The notes under the pieces are model-generated. The model saw only the letters and a program-made list of their open reading frames with translations. It did not search any database and had not been told where the DNA came from. Positions 1 to 11,400 of a DNA stretch of 64,000 bases are shown in pieces (position 1 is the first letter of the stretch; every line of letters starts with the position of its first letter). The stretch spans positions 636,001-700,000 of the forward strand of contig SEMN01000026.1 of NCBI GenBank assembly GCA_005408345.1, written 5' to 3'. Both the position numbers and the translations under genes were made by a program. This DNA comes from Macquaria australasica. Taxonomy: Eukaryota > Chordata > Actinopteri > Centrarchiformes > Percichthyidae.

Positions 1-168
1 CCTGAAAAAATGAGTGAATTCTGCTTAAGATATCAGAAATAAATGCATTGAATGGCCATGAAGTTATGATGAGTGTTGCTTTTACATTCTCATAGACAGT
101 TTATGTTAAACAGCAATGCACACACATACTGTACTACATTTTGTTACAGTCACAGTGATTAATATTAT

Positions 169-290
169 CCATCCATTCATCCATACATCCATCTGCTATA
201 TCCACTTATCAGGGCTCAGGAGGCTGGAATCTATCCCATCGTACATTGGGAAAGAGGGAGAGGAGGATGCCAGTCTATCACAAACCTGAT
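169..290. repeat. degenerate ATCCATCC-type dispersed repeat
   Basis: The atccatccattcatccatac stretch followed by ggaggctggaatctatccca and gccagtctatcac resembles a widespread fish repeat with an ATCC-rich end. Family name not assigned. Confidence 0.55.
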
Positions 291-1110
291 AAATATTACA
301 CTAAGGTTTTATATACTGCATCAGCCCCATATACAAACTTTAAAGTAAAGATCTGGTGGACAATAATGCTGTTAAATGTTTTAACATTCTAGGAACACAC
401 AAAAAAAACTGATGAATATATGTTTGCAGACGTTTTGCAAAGGTTTAGCTCTTCCCAAAGAGATCAAAATTGACTCAAGAAAGTTGCTTTGTGAACCATC
501 TCAAAAATTCACAGAGCAACCCAATGACAGCACAAAGTGTATACTGAGAAGTGAGTGTGATATTCACAGTTTAACCATATTTTTAGCCCATATGTGATGC
601 ATACACACAGAGGTTTAATCACAATTCCTTGATTATGTTGAATGCAATTAACATCTGTCAACCATTTAAAAGAGAAAATGTAGAACATTGCAAGACTGCA
701 TCACTGGTATTTCTTCCTCTTGCAAAAGGTCAAGAAGGAGTTATACAGAATGTATGTTCGGACTCAGAAATAGCTCTACACGATTACAGAGTGCATAGTC
801 ATCTGAATATTCCCATTTATTCTGATATGAGGAAATAACAAGGTAAGCAGGTGTCTGGTGCTTTTATGAGGCCTAATTAAAAATAAACACATCCAGTGTT
901 TTTCTTAGGATAATGGCTTGAAAGTTTCACTTATTTCACTGTATTTCAACTCAAATAAGCAACTAGCAGACATTTACTCCTAAAAGGCCAGATGACAATT
1001 TAGTACGTGGAGATAATATCTGCAAATACATCGATAACATGACACATTTACTATAAATTAGTGAAGCAGACGTTGAATTATTAAAGTGGGGTATGTTTTT
1101 GAAAAGTTGT

Positions 1111-1135
1111 GTTGTGGCAACAATATTGCCACAAC
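1111..1135. repeat. short palindrome
   Basis: gttgtggcaa, a 5-nt spacer (caata), then ttgccacaac: a perfect 10-bp stem. No function implied. Confidence 0.7.
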
Positions 1136-4100
1136 AATATTAAGTACATTTACTTCCGTTCACCATTAAAACAAAGTGCCTCAGTGCTTATATTGAGTTA
1201 ACTTGATGTTTTCCATACACACTTTACATTACCGCTCTGTATCTACTGACATACAGAACATTCTGCTTCCCCTCAGGTTGTACAGTATGGATGGCTAGCT
1301 CAGCATTTCAGCCAGTGACTGCAGAAAGTAATTTCCACCCAGATGGTATGGCTGTATTATCTTCCACTGTATGTTTAACCGTAGGAAGTGTGGAATGACT
1401 TTTAAAAAACACAGCATTGCTCGAAGACAGTGCTCTACTTTCTGAGCTTTTTAGTGAGCACAAATCTGGTACCTGATAAACGCTGGTACACAGAAGTAAA
1501 ATATGTCCTAAAACATTTAGAATGAACGTTATTATCAACAGTGATCTACAACACTTAAATTTGTTCAGGTGGGGAAAAAGTATTCATCTGTGTTTTTTTA
1601 CTGTTCAATAAAATGACAAAACAGGTAAAAAGAAAATCACTAGATTTGATCTACTGTAAATTATCTTTGAATAACAGTAATGTTTGCACAGATTCTAACC
1701 CCCAGAAAGACTTTGATAAAGATTGCCGTATCTTTGTTATGATAACAGGGTTTGAAAGCAAACTGTATCCTTAGTGTGAAACTAAAATAAATTAAACTAA
1801 ATTTATGTTTCAACCAAAATAAAAGTATTTGGTTTGCTTTTGGTTCGACTAAAGTTCATATTCAAATTAATGTAGTCCTTCTGAACCAGGATGAGCTGTC
1901 CTGGTGGAACTAGTTTTCTTGCAAGAGTAGAGATGGTCAGTAACAACAGTCCACAGTACAAGCAGGACTCTGAATACTGAAGTATATTGATCCTCACTTT
2001 AACTTGCAGGTCATTTATTTACCCACATTGCACACCCGCAGCATGTGATACAGCTCATAAACTAACACCTCACTGTTGGGATTCTGAACCAATGTTGAGC
2101 CTCTGGGTTATATTTTAGAGAAGACTGACATCTACAGGCCATAATATAGAGTTGCTGCTTTCCTCGTCTCCCCTGATGGCTCTACGAACACACAACACCC
2201 CCCTCCCGGTTTTCCTTATGACAGTTTTTACAACAGTAATGAATGGAAGAAGAAATGAGCCTGTCTCCAATTTAACTACGCCTGTTTCTCAAATACAAAC
2301 ATCACTTCCGCTTTGCCTCTTTTACAATGTTTAACCACTAGTTGGGAGTGTTGCTCTCAATAATTAATTGTTCTGCAGGTGTGCTGTGTACTACAACTAA
2401 ATGCTTTACATTTTCATCCAGTGTTCTTATAATTGAGATTAATAAACTGTTCAAAATAACAAAATAACTAAGCATGAATGTATAATCCACAGGACGTCTG
2501 AGGCTGTATTTACATAAAAATAGAGAGACTGCGCTTGGTCAAAGCCTCATTTTCCCTTGAAAAACAATCCTTTTAACGCAATAGTTTTGATAACTAGCAG
2601 CGACTTCCATGAGTACCATTTCATGTTAAGCAGGTTGACTGAGTGTACAGCAGTTAATGTTGAAAGTGGCTGCTTGTTAACTAACAATCCACAGTTCAAG
2701 TGAAGATCTATGGAAAATAACTCAAAATGTGACACCTACCAAAGCCATGCAGTGATTCCAAGTAATATTAAATGGGGTGTAAATAACAAAATATGTGAGC
2801 ACCAAACAGGGTTAAGGTCAAATAAATGAAAGCTGCAGTCAAATAAATGAATGCTGCAGTCTCTTTGTTCTTATATCTGACTCACTTTGACTGTGACATT
2901 TTCCTCAAAGGGAGCAATATGGTGACCTTTCCCTGTGGCACTGCATGCCACATCTCCAGTGCGTTTTGGATATTTTTCAGCATGACAGATCAGATAAATC
3001 TCGCCTGTTGTCTCAAGAAGCCTGGAGAAACATAAAAGGAGGAATCAATCAAGTAGCCATAACTGGTTTGTGCGTGTGTGTGTTTTTCATGAGCACCAAC
3101 AATGGCTAAATAATTTCATGACAAGTAATGGAATGGATAAAATGTTACATCCGCCACTGATGGGTTTTTTTATTTCAAAAAAATACTTTTATTCACAATT
3201 TTGATGATTAACCATCTAATTTATTTCCCAGAAAGAGCGTTTCAAAACACAGACATGCCACTCAGAGCATTCAAAACTCAAATTTTTTGTGCAATGTTTT
3301 CACATTCCTCTGGTAAACACCTAGGCAGATGTGCTCCTACACCATTCTCAGCTGACAGAAATTTCTATATGTATGCCAATTAGCTGGAGCATGACCATCA
3401 TCATGAAATTACAGGCTGCTGATCTTTTTCCATGTTCCGACAAATGGGTCACCATTCCATACCACTTTAAATCTACTGGAAACAAGGAGGTGTTCTCTAT
3501 AAATACTTTCCTAGTACCCATTTGTTACAAAATGAATGACAGCTAGCTGTACAGCTGAGGCAGAGGATATTTTAGCATAAACCAGAGAAGACAGAATGTC
3601 TCCATGAAAGTGGCAATGACAGAAAGTTATTTTTATCTTTATTGCAGAAGTATGCTGTTGGCAAAATCCTCCTTCTCCCTCTCACCCTCCCTGACTGATC
3701 CTATGTAGGTTAGCATCCATCTCATTTGACCTTGAGCAGACCTGTGAGACTGGGCTACTGTTTTGCTTCGTATTCTGATTACACAAGTCAAAGGCTTTAA
3801 CTCTTTAAAAGTCTTCCATCATCATTATGTCTCAAACAAATAGATTGTCTACACAACGCTGCAAGACACATGCGCTATTTCATTGCTTACAATGCAAATT
3901 ATTGGGCAGAATTTTCACACTATCTTTGTCGGATTTATATTGATATACTTCCGTTCGTTAATTAGATGTTCATATCGGTGCGTGAAAGCGTGTTCTCATT
4001 AAACTAATCCAGAAAAACTCACATGGTTTTATTGCTGTTCCCTTGGTAACAAGCAAACCCTTGCCCTTTTAGCCTACTGGCATTCGTGTGGATCGTACCA

Positions 4101-4399
4101 CTTTGTGGTCGTAGGGGGGATGTTAGGAGGCATAAGTTATAGAATTACCTATTTTTGCCAACAAATGATTACGTTAAAATCAACTCAATGCATCTAATAT
4201 TTTGCTGTAACGCGTTGTTTGCTGTCCTCTCTTTAAAATGTTGTATATTCAATTATCCATCGTGTTTAGGCGTCTCAGCGCACCCCGGGAAACCCCACCA
4301 TCACCTTATACTGACGATCGTACAGTAAGCTGTCAAAAGCTTGTTGCTTAAATCTGTGCAGTGCTATAAAGTAACGAAGAAATGAGGTCGGGTACATAG

Positions 4400-4572
4400 A
4401 CGAAATAACACGCCGTACTTCTACGAACAGAGCAAGAATTAAATGGGTTGTTGAGCGGACATTTCGGGAGCACTTGACATCTTGTTTTCGTTAGTTCAGC
4501 CGGGGCTGCCGTGTCGTCTGTCTTCTTGCTGGTGCGTGATCCACTGGGAAGCGGTTTATCCGTGATGATGAG
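4400..4572 (+). other. mbnl2: mbnl2 probable non-coding first exon (5' UTR)
   Basis: A CpG-containing stretch ends in a near-consensus donor, GATGAG|GTAAGC, with GT at 4573-4574. The next acceptor on the strand that leads into the start-codon exon is at 7844-7845. The left edge (transcription start) cannot be read from the sequence; 4400 is nominal. Inferred from position and donor quality only. Confidence 0.45.
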
Positions 4573-6278
4573 GTAAGCAGGTGCACTCCTCGGCTAACAG
4601 GGCGGCCAACGTAACCTAATAAATGTTAACGTCGGCGTTAATGTTCTTTATAATGTTGGTTAGCCCCATGACAGCTGCGTCTTTAGTTTGCTAGCAAAGT
4701 ATTTGACATTAGCTAGCTAAAGTAGCCTAGGATGAGAATGCAAATCAGAGACTTACAATCGTGCTACATTTGAAGTACCAAACTGTGCTAATAAGACAGT
4801 GTCGTTGTAGTGGTGTTGTATGTTAGTTGCATTTTGAAGTTGAGGAACATTACTGTACATACTGTACATTGCTGTAACGTACATGCATTATCAAGCGAAA
4901 TTCACGTTTTCAGCCTTTCACGATCAATATGAAGTATTTTCTAACAGCTTTAAACAAAATTACAATCGCGCAATATTCTTTAAGCCACGTGTTTAACGTC
5001 CAGGTGCGAAGTGTGTATCTCATCCTTACTACTGTACTGAAATGATTTAAGTTTTAAATTAACTGCTCTGGCTAAACTGCTCAGCATACTGGCATGTCAC
5101 GAACTCGCATTTTACTGCAATTGTACACACTGACCCCTGTGATCAATTTTGAGAGTTTGTCTTGTGGATCTTGGGAGATGTCATGCTGGATTTCACATAA
5201 AATCTCCTTTTGAGTGAGAAGCTACATATCAGAAGCAGCACGAGAGGAAAGGGAATGAATTATGTATGCATTTTTGCACAATCTTGGTGTCAAATCTTGA
5301 ATCAACAGTGAATTATTAGGGGGTTTTGCAGAATTTTTGGGCATAATGGTGCTACACACTAGAAAAGAATATTACCATATTTTGAATTGTGGGTAAGTAA
5401 CATTGCAATAACATACAAAAACACACTGAGACTGTTGGAACTATGACCGACCTGCAAATAATGCAAAAGGGAGCTTATGACATAGTAACTGTACTAACTT
5501 ACTTGCAGTGCACTGTGTAAAGATTTGTACAGTGTTATTAGATATATAATTAGATATATAATTTCTTAATTCTGTACTTTCTCAGCAGTAATACATTCTG
5601 GAGGCAAGATACGGTGTTGAACCCTTAAGTAATCAAAGTTTATTCACAGATAAAGGGTTTACAGCCATCAGAGTCTTGTTCCAAGCTGTGCAGCCAGCTT
5701 TTACACAGTGCATCAGCCTCTGGTTTTCTATTGGCCAATTTCGGACTGGGAGGGTCTTCCCGGAGGCTGGCTCCCAGGCAGGAAGGGGGTGGCTGGAAAT
5801 GTTTCAGCCAGAGTTGGACAGACAGTCTGTTTTCACTGTTGTGAAGAGAAAATCTTTGGTCACTGAATCCATGGGACAGCGAAGGGGATAAAAGCTGTTG
5901 TTGTGGTCATTATCTTAACAAGTTAGCTACTCAAAAGTTGTATCTCTAACCTAGATTCTCCATCGGGGGCAGAAGTTCTTTAGTGCTGCATGAAGTGAGA
6001 GAGGTAGGTTTTCTTGCACCGTTTCATGACTTGCGCCCCAAAGGAATTTGCTGCAGTATGCTGTGGGATAGCATGCAGTAAAACTGAGAGGCTGTTACAG
6101 ATCTGGGTTAACAACAGCAGACTTTATTCTTAATCTGTGCCTTTTGAGTCTTTGTACGTTCATAGACCATGTTACAGCTCTCAGTGGAGAAATCTTTCAA
6201 CTCTCGTACCAATTTATTCAGCTCAAGAGTTAACCACGTTTTCTGCCTGCTCAGCAACTTCCTGTGTGTTTTAGCACT

Positions 6279-6318
6279 TAGCGTACTGGTCTGAGTATCC
6301 TGCCCTGTGTTTGACTCC
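6279..6318 (+). repeat. possible tRNA-derived SINE remnant
   Basis: TAGCGTACTGG at 6279-6289 fits the tRNA A-box (TRGCNNANNGG), and TGTTTGACTCC at 6308-6318 resembles the B-box (GGTTCGANTCC). The 29-nt spacing is too short for a functional tRNA, which normally has about 43. This is at best a decayed SINE head. Confidence 0.3.
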
Positions 6319-7078
6319 CAACATGATGTGTGTTTAAGCTTTTTCTTGCTTTCCTTGTATTCTGTATGTGCTGTTGTGGGCCAAGAGTCAGCATATCTGA
6401 CTGTAGTAATACACCACCAAGTGCTTTCTACAGTATTAGCAAATAGATAGTAACAGTGTAATGGAGAATAGATTATAGAGAGCATGTAGCATAACACGCA
6501 TCTTACAGTTCTATGGATCTGAGCATTGGGAAGCTGTTATTGATCGATTCATATGCTGTTATGGATCGATTGATTGATTACATGACACCACCCAGCTACA
6601 CAGCCCAGACTAGCACAACAACCGTGGCTCTGTGCGTGTCACATGCTTACGTTGTTATCGAAGAGGCATGGCCTAGAGAAATCAATGGTGAAATGTTCAG
6701 ACATATTATTGCACAACCATCACAACATTTATGAAGTTTAGGATGGCCACTCAAAATCTGTATTGTACTAACTAGCTACCATTTGCAGCATTAGGCTGGA
6801 AAAAGCTCTAGATGTTCATTTTGAAATGATTGTGTGCAGACAAAGGGCAGATAAAAATAACAACATGATGAGGAATTATGGTGGAGTACACCACAAAATG
6901 ACAAAAGTAATATAATACGTGGAAATGGTTCAGTTTATTAAGGGGGAAACATGGCTTACACTACAGAGTACATAAATAGTTCTATGAATATACTGATCAG
7001 GTCAGAGCAATGGATTTTAATAATATGATGGAAGGGGTGAGAAAGAAATATCTGGTTGAAGGTAAACTTACTTTGCTA

Positions 7079-7130
7079 CTCATTCATTTGGGACACAAGG
7101 CACAGGGGCCTTGTGTCCCAAATGAATGAG
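7079..7130. repeat. perfect 23-bp inverted repeat with 6-nt loop
   Basis: Arms 7079-7101 and 7108-7130 are exact reverse complements (ctcattcatttgggacacaa followed by ggc on the left) around the loop acaggg. No related repeat surrounds it. It would form a very stable hairpin in DNA or in the mbnl2 pre-mRNA. Confidence 0.9.
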
Positions 7131-7317
7131 GAGACTTTTGACACAGTGCTATTGTCCGTCTGAACGCAGCCTTAGTCCCTAAGATGCAAAATTCTAGTTT
7201 GGTAGCTTGCTCATCAAGCTATAACACTTCTTTGGTCTATAATTTGATTCAGTTCTTATCATTTTGGCGGTCCTAGTTTGCCGTTGGAGTTTTGCTTGTC
7301 AAGTCTTGTCTAGTTTG

Positions 7318-7575
7318 GAACTGCAACTAACGATTATTGTCATTGTTGATTAATCTGCCAGTTATTTTCTCAATTAATCGGTTAATTGTTTAGTCCACAA
7401 AATGTCAGAAAGTAGCGAACAATGTCCAAGGTGAGGTCTTCAGATGTTTTGTGCAACCAACAGTGCAAAACCAAAAGAGATTCAGAGCAAATGCTCTTTT
7501 TGAGAAGGTGGAACCAGATAATGACTGGAGTTTTTGCTTTAAAAAATGACTTAAACGATTAGTCTCTTGAGAGTC
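7318..7575 (-). repeat. gattaatcgatta-family repeat, reverse copy
   Basis: Starts ctgcaactaacgattattgt and ends near cttaaacgattagtctc, the reverse complement of the family seen at 28152, 31893, 52409 and 60395. Short inverted ends; non-coding; no name assigned. Confidence 0.7.
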
Positions 7576-7845
7576 TGACATGACTAAATATAACTTGGCT
7601 AATTACACAAGATCACATTTGTTATTGTTTGACCTAATCAGCTTTCTCCTGTAAACTACTAAAGAACAGATGACTCTAGAGAATGAATGGTCTCTAGAGA
7701 GGAGAACAAATTGCATGAGATGCGATGAGTGTTCAGAAATAATTTATGGTAGCTCTACGGTGCCACTGTAGACTAATGGCACCGTAATTATAATGTTGTT
7801 TATTTGGATATAATTTCTCTAACATGCATGTTTTTTGTCTTTCAG

Positions 7846-8481
7846 ATCGCCAACAGAAAGTGCCTTTGAGAGGATATCCCCGACTTAGCACCAACCCCGG
7901 ACACCTCAGTTGCAAGCCCTTTGCCACCACTTTGGACCACGTCAGGACCTAAACAATTCTAAAACAGAGCCATAATATAAGAGAACAGACAGAGAATAAT
8001 GACCTGAGAATGTATGACTAAAGTGACAAGTATGCATTAAATGTCCCTCACTTGTCTGATATTTTTATGGGCGCCATCATTTGTGGAATATATACTTGAA
8101 CGTATCACAGAAAAAAATACATCTGGTGATTTCTCAGTGATTGACCAGCCATCTGATTGTTCTGCTCCAACTGATGGAGGACTCACCAGTCCTTTGTTTT
8201 AAAAGAGGACTTTGTACATAGTGCCAACCTGCAGCTTTTGGTGAATGAGGCACAAGACAATAAGATTGACTTTTAAAAATTCAAATTTATGATTACAACC
8301 TTTGGACATGGCGTTGAACATTTCTTCAGTAAGAGACACAAAATGGCTAACTCTGGAAGTCTGTCGCCAGTTTCAGCGAGGAAACTGTTCGCGTAGTGAT
8401 GAGGAATGCAAATTTGCTCATCCACCGAAGAGCTGCCAGGTCGAAAATGGGAGAGTTATTGCCTGCTTTGACTCCCTGAAG
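7846..8481 (+). CDS. mbnl2: mbnl2 start-codon exon (5' UTR 7846-8307, coding 8308-8481)
   Basis: Acceptor tctttcag ends at 7845. The coding part begins at the ATG at 8308 and gives 58 codons ending ...CFDSLK, with donor AAG|GTAAGA at 8482. It encodes zinc finger 1 whole (C19, C27, C34, H38) and the first cysteine of zinc finger 2 (C53). The intron interrupts zinc finger 2 after K58, as in the vertebrate genes. The 460-nt 5' UTR part contains minimal upstream ORFs (for example ATG-ACC-TGA around 7999), so translation may be modulated; that is inference. Confidence 0.95.
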
Positions 8482-11400
8482 GTAAGAAATGTTGCACACA
8501 CTGTATCCTTTACTGAATGTAAGAAAATCTCATGATCATTTCATGAGATTTTAAAAATGTTATTTTCCATGTTGTTACTCGTGTCCCTGAGTGAATGGTT
8601 TCACTATTGCATTGTGCCAAATCAAAAATTGTTTTGTTTTTTTACAACCTTCTCTTCTTGAGAAGTTTTTACATTTTTGGGATTACTCAAAGTGCATTTG
8701 GGGGTGCAGGTTCCATCTAAAAGAATGTGATTTGCAGATTTTAAGGCCATCTAGCTACTATAGCCTGTCCCATCAAATACAGTTAAACCTGCAGGTCTAT
8801 CAAGCTAACCAGCGATAGCAGCAAGGCATGGGTTGGGGTGTGAGTTTGAAAAAGCATCCCTGATATCGTTCATAGTTTTCCACACTGCATGGTTAAAACA
8901 CATGCTATATAGTATTGGATTAAAACATGAATCTTTTCTTTCTCCTCTCCTTCCTCTCCTGTAAGTATTGATAATAGAGGATGGAAATGATCCTCTGCTA
9001 TTACTGTCAGTGTCCAGTTTAAAGTCTTTATCTCGCCTTATGGTGAACATCCAGTTTCCTGCAGAAATATGTGAAACCACAGAGCAAAACTGCAATCTCA
9101 AACCTTTATCCTCCATTATGTATTTCTCCAGTGAAACCATTGGTAATACCACACTTTTCCAAAAATAGAGGAAAATGCCTGTCAGATATTACTCTCATCA
9201 CTTATCTAATGCAGACTACAAAAAAACTCCTGGCAGCCAGTTGGATTACAGCCAGTTTATTCTCCTGTTTGCTCAGTTGCCCTGAATGAGACCAGGGCTG
9301 CCTTAATCCACTCTCACACATTCACTGTCACAACACAATACAGCTTTGCCCCGAGGATTATTCTCATGTTGAGTCATCGTCTTATCTCCTGACTGTAGGC
9401 AGTTTATACACAGCTTGTCTGGACAGAGGGTCTTCTCTGTGCCCCAGTGGTCAAGGGGCCTGGGCTTAAGGCTTTAATATAAATATAAAGTAGCTACCTT
9501 ATTCCTTTATCTCAATACATCATTTATTGATTCATCTTGGTTATTGTTAAATAGATTATCAAGGAGAAGTAATGAGCTCAGCCTGAAGGGGAAGTGCCCG
9601 GTCATTATAGGCGTTAATCATGGGAGGTGTCAGGTGGTTTCTGCGAGAAACTCAAACGCCCTCAGAAAACAGGATGCAAATGCTCACAGGAATAACCCAT
9701 CTACACATGCTGAAATTCAATTAATATTAAATCAATATTGTTAGGATTGATTAATATTTTTAAACTGTAGCTGTGAATTGATCAAAACTGCACTGCAGTT
9801 CTTGATCATTTTTCTCTTTAAACTTATATTTTTCTAATGCAGTGTTTGAATTAAAATTTTTATTGGCTAGAAGTTATAAATAAGTAAGTAGTTTTTACTG
9901 TTTTTATTACCGTAAGTTAACTTTGTTTAGTTTAGAGATAGTTTAAGGATCTCATCATGCTTACTACTTTGAAATCAGCCAGGCAAATGTATCGCTAGCT
10001 ATAAACTCATTGCAGATATATCGGCATCGGAAATGGCAAAGATATGTTTTGAAACAGTGCCACCATTCAATAGTTTGTACACCAGAAAGTAGTGACAGGT
10101 TTATTTTTCAACTGCTAAATGTCCTGCCCAGTAGATGTTTTGGTCGCAATTGTTAAAAAGCTAATTCAAGGGAACCATGTTTATTTATGTTATGTTATGT
10201 GTAAAGAAAATTAATATTGGCTGATAGATCATTATCAGATTTTTTAAACTCTTAAATCTTGGTATCGGCCTCAGTAATCCTGTACCGGTCGGGCTGTACT
10301 CAGCACAGTTCACAGTTGAGTCAGTCAGTCATTATTGTACCTAATGCTTGACTCTCCATGTCAGTAGAAAGTGAGTGATTTTGCTCTTTAATGAAACAGC
10401 TTTGCTCCAGTTTGTTCTCTCGAGACACTGAAACTGACATCGCCCTCTTACTGATGTACAAACAACAAACGTTAACATTTCTTGGATTGTTTGAAAGTGG
10501 TTGCCACAGTGAGTTTATGTACAGCTTCGGACATCAGCAGTATGATACTGCTTTGCGGGACTGGAATTTAACCTTACTTCTAAACTGATCAGAGTGATAA
10601 ACATTGTTCATACTGCTTATTACAAGCTGTTGGATCAGTAATCTGTATTGTTTGCTGACAAAATATTGAGATCAAGACATCACTGTTTGGAAATATACAT
10701 TTACAACTTTGTAATGAAAGATACATTTTCACTCAGGGCCAGAATAATTTGTGGACTACCTTCATTTTGGTGCATTTTCGTGGATAAACAATCTAACAAT
10801 TATACACAATAGTGATGTTGAATCCCTATTGGGACTGAGTGAATTAGAATAAATATCAAGCCTAGTTTTATTTTATTTTAAGAATGCAGGAAGGAAGTCT
10901 TAACGTAGAATTGCAGTCTGTTTGCGAGGATGGAAATAAGAGGTCAGCTAGCTAATGTCACAGCTCTTCTTTATGAATAGGCTTTTGTCTAAGGAGTTAT
11001 TAAATGTCCGTTTCCTCATGGCATAATGTCAACTGGTACTAACTCAGTAGCTGTTACTCAGCCTCAGCCTTTGTTTATTATAAGGCAAATAGAGCTAGCT
11101 GCCCAAATTGTGTTTTCCAAACAAATGCTGTTTTCCTCTTACTTAGCTGTTTTTTGCTTGTCCACTGATGGCATTTTATTGGCATGTGATTCGGCTTGTG
11201 AACAAAAAGTACCGATCAATACAATTGCTGTCTGTACCCATTCATCAATTACTCCTAACAGAGTTAACCTTATTATACCAAAGAATGTGCACATGCTTTG
11301 GTATTGTAACTAGTATCTCATGACTTCCATTAAAGTAGCTGAGAGTCTTGTTAATACACAAATCTAACTTGAGCTGTTTCCTGTGGCTAGCTGTCACGAC

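Larger units (their letters stand above)
1..4399. other. upstream flank, no gene seen
   Basis: AT-rich sequence with one degenerate dispersed repeat (169-290) and one short palindrome (1111-1135). Open frames here are short and resemble nothing I recognise. CpG content begins to rise after about 4080, toward the mbnl2 5' exon. Confidence 0.6.
4573..7845 (+). other. mbnl2: mbnl2 first intron (inferred)
   Basis: No coding exon seen. It holds a possible decayed tRNA-like/SINE fragment near 6279-6318, a perfect 23-bp hairpin at 7079-7130 and a reverse-oriented copy of the gattaatcgatta repeat at 7318-7575. The stretch 5580-6000 looks like older repeat or unique sequence that I cannot name. It ends with a good polypyrimidine tract and acceptor (ttttttgtctttcag). 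Confidence 0.5.

Noticed and set aside
6279..6318. Functional tRNA gene
   Set aside because: A-box to B-box spacing is too short and no cloverleaf can be folded by eye.
6108..6497. 129-codon ORF on the - strand in mbnl2 intron 1
   Set aside because: No domain or conservation cue; overlaps a probable decayed repeat.
8302..8307. mbnl2 start two codons upstream (TTG-GAC before ATG)
   Set aside because: It is a TTG, not an ATG. The ATG at 8308 has a good Kozak context and matches the MALN start of the family.
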